From NCBI GenBank assembly GCA_016784735.1, contig JADHUC010000087.1, forward strand, positions 1 through 37,896: a stretch of DNA of 37,896 nt, read 5' to 3'. The position numbers and the translations under genes are program-made. The notes under the pieces are model-generated. The model was not told where the DNA came from, searched no databases, and saw nothing but the letters and a program-made list of their open reading frames with translations. The number at the start of each line of letters is the position of its first letter. Position 1 is the stretch's first letter. The DNA is from Pirellulaceae bacterium. GTDB lineage: Bacteria; Planctomycetota; Planctomycetia; Pirellulales; Pirellulaceae. Below are positions 37,875 to 37,896 of this stretch, piece after piece.

Positions 37875-37896
37875 CCGCAAGCCGGAGGCGTGCGCG
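37867..37896. repeat. Family A unit at the window edge
   Basis: The last 30 bases are identical to the left arm at 1353-1382. The matching right arm, if present, lies beyond the window. The unit contains the stop codon of the decayed sulfatase (TAA of GTTTAACC). Confidence 0.9.

Overview
The window reads as chromosomal DNA of a planctomycete, most likely a Pirellulales-type member of the Planctomycetota. This is an inference. It rests on the mix of secreted carbohydrate-active proteins (sialidase, a GH123/DUF4091-like protein, a sulfatase), very large multidomain signalling proteins, Ser/Thr kinases with extracytoplasmic domains, and several families of long intergenic palindromes. No rRNA, tRNA, CRISPR array, phage or complete transposon was recognised.

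Layout. 1-3300: a 7-bp tandem array, a Tat-exported sialidase and an exported amidohydrolase. 3300-7900: signalling genes, namely a PAS-GAF-SpoIIE phosphatase and, divergently, a PAS histidine kinase overlapping its NarL-type regulator. 8033-10621: a large secreted protein resembling a six-hairpin glycosidase. 10873-18631 (minus strand): a 2030-residue pseudokinase/AAA/TPR/GAF/hybrid histidine kinase, preceded by an HPt protein and an HD-GYP response regulator; these look like one phosphorelay, although a good terminator separates the small genes from the kinase. 18792-21321: a divergent MnmE-like GTPase without the C-terminal Cys motif, a PEBP-family protein with an in-frame zinc-ribbon extension, and a lone receiver. 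21344-23495: a GH123/DUF4091-like protein and a graveyard of helicase and nuclease/transposase fragments.

23543-29717 (minus strand): an Fe-S assembly operon in the order sufR, nuoB, sufC, sufB, sufD, Rieske ferredoxin, sufT-like, with a near-consensus sigma-70 promoter in front of sufR. Long palindromes fill the sufC/sufB, sufB/sufD and sufD/Rieske gaps. 29728-33763 (minus strand): ilvB, plsC, cdsA and coaD, covering branched-chain amino acid, phospholipid and CoA synthesis. 34066-36990: a membrane Ser/Thr kinase with a beta-helix-like extracytoplasmic domain. 37347-37874: a sulfatase gene that has lost key residues and runs into a repeat at the window edge.

The most distinctive feature is a set of at least five unrelated REP/BIME-like palindrome families placed almost only at gene 3' ends and in intercistronic gaps. 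Next are the triple-dead pseudokinase, the decayed sulfatase, the MnmE-like GTPase without the C-terminal motif and the orphan nuoB inside the suf operon.
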